Origin: Verrucomicrobiota bacterium
GTDB lineage: Bacteria; Verrucomicrobiota; Verrucomicrobiia; Limisphaerales; UBA11320
Direction of reading: 5' to 3'
Assembly: GCA_016199985.1 (NCBI GenBank)
Contig: JACQFQ010000066.1
Span: forward strand, 22,730-86,729
DNA: 64,000 bases
Shown here one piece after another: positions 62,324 to 64,000 of this stretch (position 1 is the stretch's first letter; each line of letters begins with the position of its first letter). The translations under genes were made by a program, and so were the position numbers. The notes below the pieces were generated by a model. It saw nothing but the letters and a program-made list of their open reading frames with translations. It ran no database searches and was not told where the DNA came from.

Positions 62324-63354
62324 ACTCGATAGAACGCGCATCTCGATACCTGGCGCGAGTGCCCGGCGCGGTAAGTGGCCAGCAGGGACACAATGTGACA
62401 TTCCATGCCGCCTCTGTGCTCCTGCACGGTTTTGCCCTGACGGAGGGAGATGCCCTGAATCTCCTCACGGCCTGGAACCAGACCTGCCAGCCTCCTTGGA
62501 CTCCCTTCGAACTGATCCACAAGGTCAGATCGGCAGCGCAGGCTCCTCCAGCCCGGCCGCGAGGCTATATGCTGGGCACAGAGTCCGACCGCCAACGCAC
62601 AGCCACCAGCTTCGGACCAGTCGTGAAGCTGACTAGAATGCCCAAGCCCGCATTCTGTCCGATGGTGCTTCGGCGGTTGGCAGCGAAAGCCAAATCGATC
62701 ACCGATATCGACGCCTACCTGGCCGGAGTCTCTGCGACCGCCATCAACCAGGTTTCGTCCTCGATGGTCCTCGCGCTTCTTTACCCCCCTGGCACCGGGG
62801 AGAAGATCCTCATCTTCTCTGATCTCAGGTCCCAGGGTCAGGTGCTCTGGGAGGCGGACTTGGCCGACGGGGGCAAGGAGGATCGAATGCCTCAGGGACC
62901 GGAGGGCGTGTGGTTCCTGCCTCAACCCGTTGATGGCCTTTTCCACCCGAACCCTCGATCGGGTGGTAAAATGTCACGGCGCTCGGAGGAATCCGTGACG
63001 GCCTGGCGCTACGTCGTCCTGGAAAGTGACCAAGCAGAGCGTGAGGATTGGCTTCGCTGCCTGATCCAGATGCCCCTGCGCATTGCCTGCATCTGTGATT
63101 CAGGGGGGCGTTCGGTCCATGCGTTGGTCAGACTCGATGCAGCGAACAAGGCTGAATGGGATACTCGGGTAACCCTCATCAAGCCAACCCTGATCACGAT
63201 CGGGGCTGATCCGGGCGCGCTCTCGGCCGTGCGTCTGACCCGCCTCCCCCAGGCCATGCGCGGCCAACGGATTCAACGTCTGCGCTACCTCAATCCTCAC
63301 CCCACCGAGTCGCCTATCATCAATCGCCAAGTGGCGCTCAAGGAAACAATATGA
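62320..63354 (+). CDS. Replication protein with PriCT-like and PrimPol-like domains
   Basis: A 344-aa protein that appears to belong to the primase family of mobile elements. The N-terminus (about residues 1-75, SRYLARVPGAVSGQQGHNVT and LTAWNQTCQPPWTPFELIHK) resembles the PriCT helical domain. The C-terminal half (about 215-335) shows an archaeo-eukaryotic-primase-like pattern: RYVVLESD, then GGRSVHALVRLDA (motif with Ser-x-His), and TIGADPGALSAVRLTRLP. The order PriCT then PrimPol is opposite to the usual one, and a proper DxD motif is not clear, so activity is uncertain. It overlaps both neighbours by four bases in a tight operon. Confidence 0.65.
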   Translation: MNSIERASRYLARVPGAVSGQQGHNVTFHAASVLLHGFALTEGDALNLLTAWNQTCQPPWTPFELIHKVRSAAQAPPARPRGYMLGTESDRQRTATSFGPVVKLTRMPKPAFCPMVLRRLAAKAKSITDIDAYLAGVSATAINQVSSSMVLALLYPPGTGEKILIFSDLRSQGQVLWEADLADGGKEDRMPQGPEGVWFLPQPVDGLFHPNPRSGGKMSRRSEESVTAWRYVVLESDQAEREDWLRCLIQMPLRIACICDSGGRSVHALVRLDAANKAEWDTRVTLIKPTLITIGADPGALSAVRLTRLPQAMRGQRIQRLRYLNPHPTESPIINRQVALKETI

Positions 63355-63893
63355 GCGCTAGCCACGAGTCGGAGTTCGCCGTCTGGGCGGACGAAGCGGA
63401 TGTGAACGGCCTGCCACAGGTCGTCTTGCCGGGAGCAGGGGTCACGATATCTGACTGCGCAAAGGAACTGTTCGGCCTCATAGCCCCGACTCGAAGCCTC
63501 TTTATGCGGGCTGGTGTTCCTGTTCGCCTTATCCGACGCGCTGACGGCATGTTGGCTCTCGAAGTTCTCTTACCTGTGGCCGCGCGTTCCTACTTCGAAC
63601 AGTTCGGAAGACTCTTCGCGTGGCGCACAGGTCGGAACGGAGAGCCCGTTCTTAAGCCTGTTTCCTGTCCTCTCGATATGGCCGATGCGCTTCTGCACGC
63701 CGACGCCACAAACGACCTCCTCCCTTCGGTGCGCGGCTTGGTCAATTGCCCCGTGTTGCGGGAGATCCATGGCGAACTCCAGGTGGCAGGCCCGGGATAC
63801 GACGAGGAAACAGGACTGATCGTGACCGGTGGAGTCACTCCGGCCATCGTGCCCGTGGATTGTGCTAACGACCAGTTCATGAGAAGGAAGTAA
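63351..63893 (+). CDS. Replication-associated protein, possible N-terminal part of a helicase/primase
   Basis: A 180-aa protein coupled to the previous gene by a four-base overlap. The segments LPQVVLPGAGVTISDCAKEL, RLIRRADGMLALEVLLPVAA and VRGLVNCPVLREIHGELQVA, followed by GYDEETGLIVTGG, resemble the N-terminal region of large replicative helicase/primase proteins in mobile elements. No ATPase motif is present, and the frame closes at TAA 63893. Either the large protein is split here or this is a separate initiator subunit. The next gene begins 42 bases later. Confidence 0.62.
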   Translation: MSASHESEFAVWADEADVNGLPQVVLPGAGVTISDCAKELFGLIAPTRSLFMRAGVPVRLIRRADGMLALEVLLPVAARSYFEQFGRLFAWRTGRNGEPVLKPVSCPLDMADALLHADATNDLLPSVRGLVNCPVLREIHGELQVAGPGYDEETGLIVTGGVTPAIVPVDCANDQFMRRK

Positions 63894-63904
63894 GCAGGGA
63901 ATTG

Positions 63905-63935
63905 GTTGACACTTCAATGATAGGAAAGTGTCAAC
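63905..63935. promoter_or_regulatory. Inverted repeat directly before a start codon, possible operator
   Basis: GTTGACACTT (63905-63914) and AAGTGTCAAC (63926-63935) are perfect 10-bp inverted repeats with an 11-base centre. The right arm ends at the base before ATG 63936. The left arm contains TTGACA, the -35 consensus. It could be a repressor operator over a promoter, or a translational hairpin that hides the ribosome site. Confidence 0.6.
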
Positions 63936-64000
63936 ATGAACGAGAGTGAACGAGTAGAGAAGAGTAAGAACTCATCCCCCCCTAGGGGGGGAAAAACCGC
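63936..64000 (+). CDS. Start of a further island gene (3' partial)
   Basis: An ATG at 63936 opens a frame that stays open to the window edge (MNESERVEKSKNSSPPRGGK). It is too short for assignment. The frame carries a CCCCCCTAGGGGGG palindrome. It follows the replication-associated gene, so it could encode the helicase or another replication protein. Confidence 0.45.
   Translation, partial: MNESERVEKSKNSSPPRGGKT

Overview
The window is high-GC bacterial DNA whose gene content points to the phylum Verrucomicrobiota. The markers are secreted lamin-tail/CotH/Ig-like proteins, the DUF1549/DUF1553 plus DUF1501 pair, a PVC-type CxxCH cytochrome protein, an H-X9-DG prepilin-like protein, and a 51-aa gene for the small basic protein that I know only from Verrucomicrobia and Chlamydiae. 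The exact species cannot be named from the sequence.

Positions 1-46849 look like ordinary chromosome. In order they hold: a 5'-truncated lamin-tail/Ig protein; a Tat-exported Gfo/Idh/MocA protein, a YceI protein, an SGNH hydrolase and a PVC cytochrome; on the minus strand a PilB/GspE ATPase with a TPR/MshEN-like partner; the small basic protein; an overlapping pseudouridine synthase-SH3-folD operon; two small genes of unknown role; a giant CotH/lamin-tail protein; a branched-chain aminotransferase; mcsA-mcsB; smc; a translationally coupled ECF sigma/anti-sigma/proline-rich protein cassette; a coaB-type ligase convergent with msrA; a Calx-beta protein; a sugar isomerase; ubiE-ubiA; an oligopeptidase; a prepilin-like protein; and the DUF1549/1553-DUF1501 pair.

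A complete tmRNA gene (46850-47201, CCA encoded, tag ending ANEQLALAA) marks a sharp change. A tyrosine recombinase starts 67 bp after it, and everything to the end of the window looks like an integrated element whose far end lies beyond the window. Its cargo is mainly defence-type: a SIR2-like protein, then a type I restriction-modification operon on the minus strand (hsdM-hsdS-hsdR). Between hsdS and hsdR sit a TIR-like nucleotide-binding protein and two uncharacterised genes. hsdR carries a one-base frameshift near its 3' end. Divergent from hsdM is a module of two overlapping unknown genes (the second with a cysteine cluster and an HTH), a terminator, a Cro/CI-type regulator, an excisionase-like HTH protein, a PriCT/PrimPol-like replication protein, a second replication-associated protein and the start of one more gene. 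This int / regulator / AlpA-like / primase layout resembles phage satellites or mobilisable islands carrying a defence cargo.

The most promising candidates for undescribed biology are the type I operon with its three embedded genes, and the unknown pair at 59501-61703.
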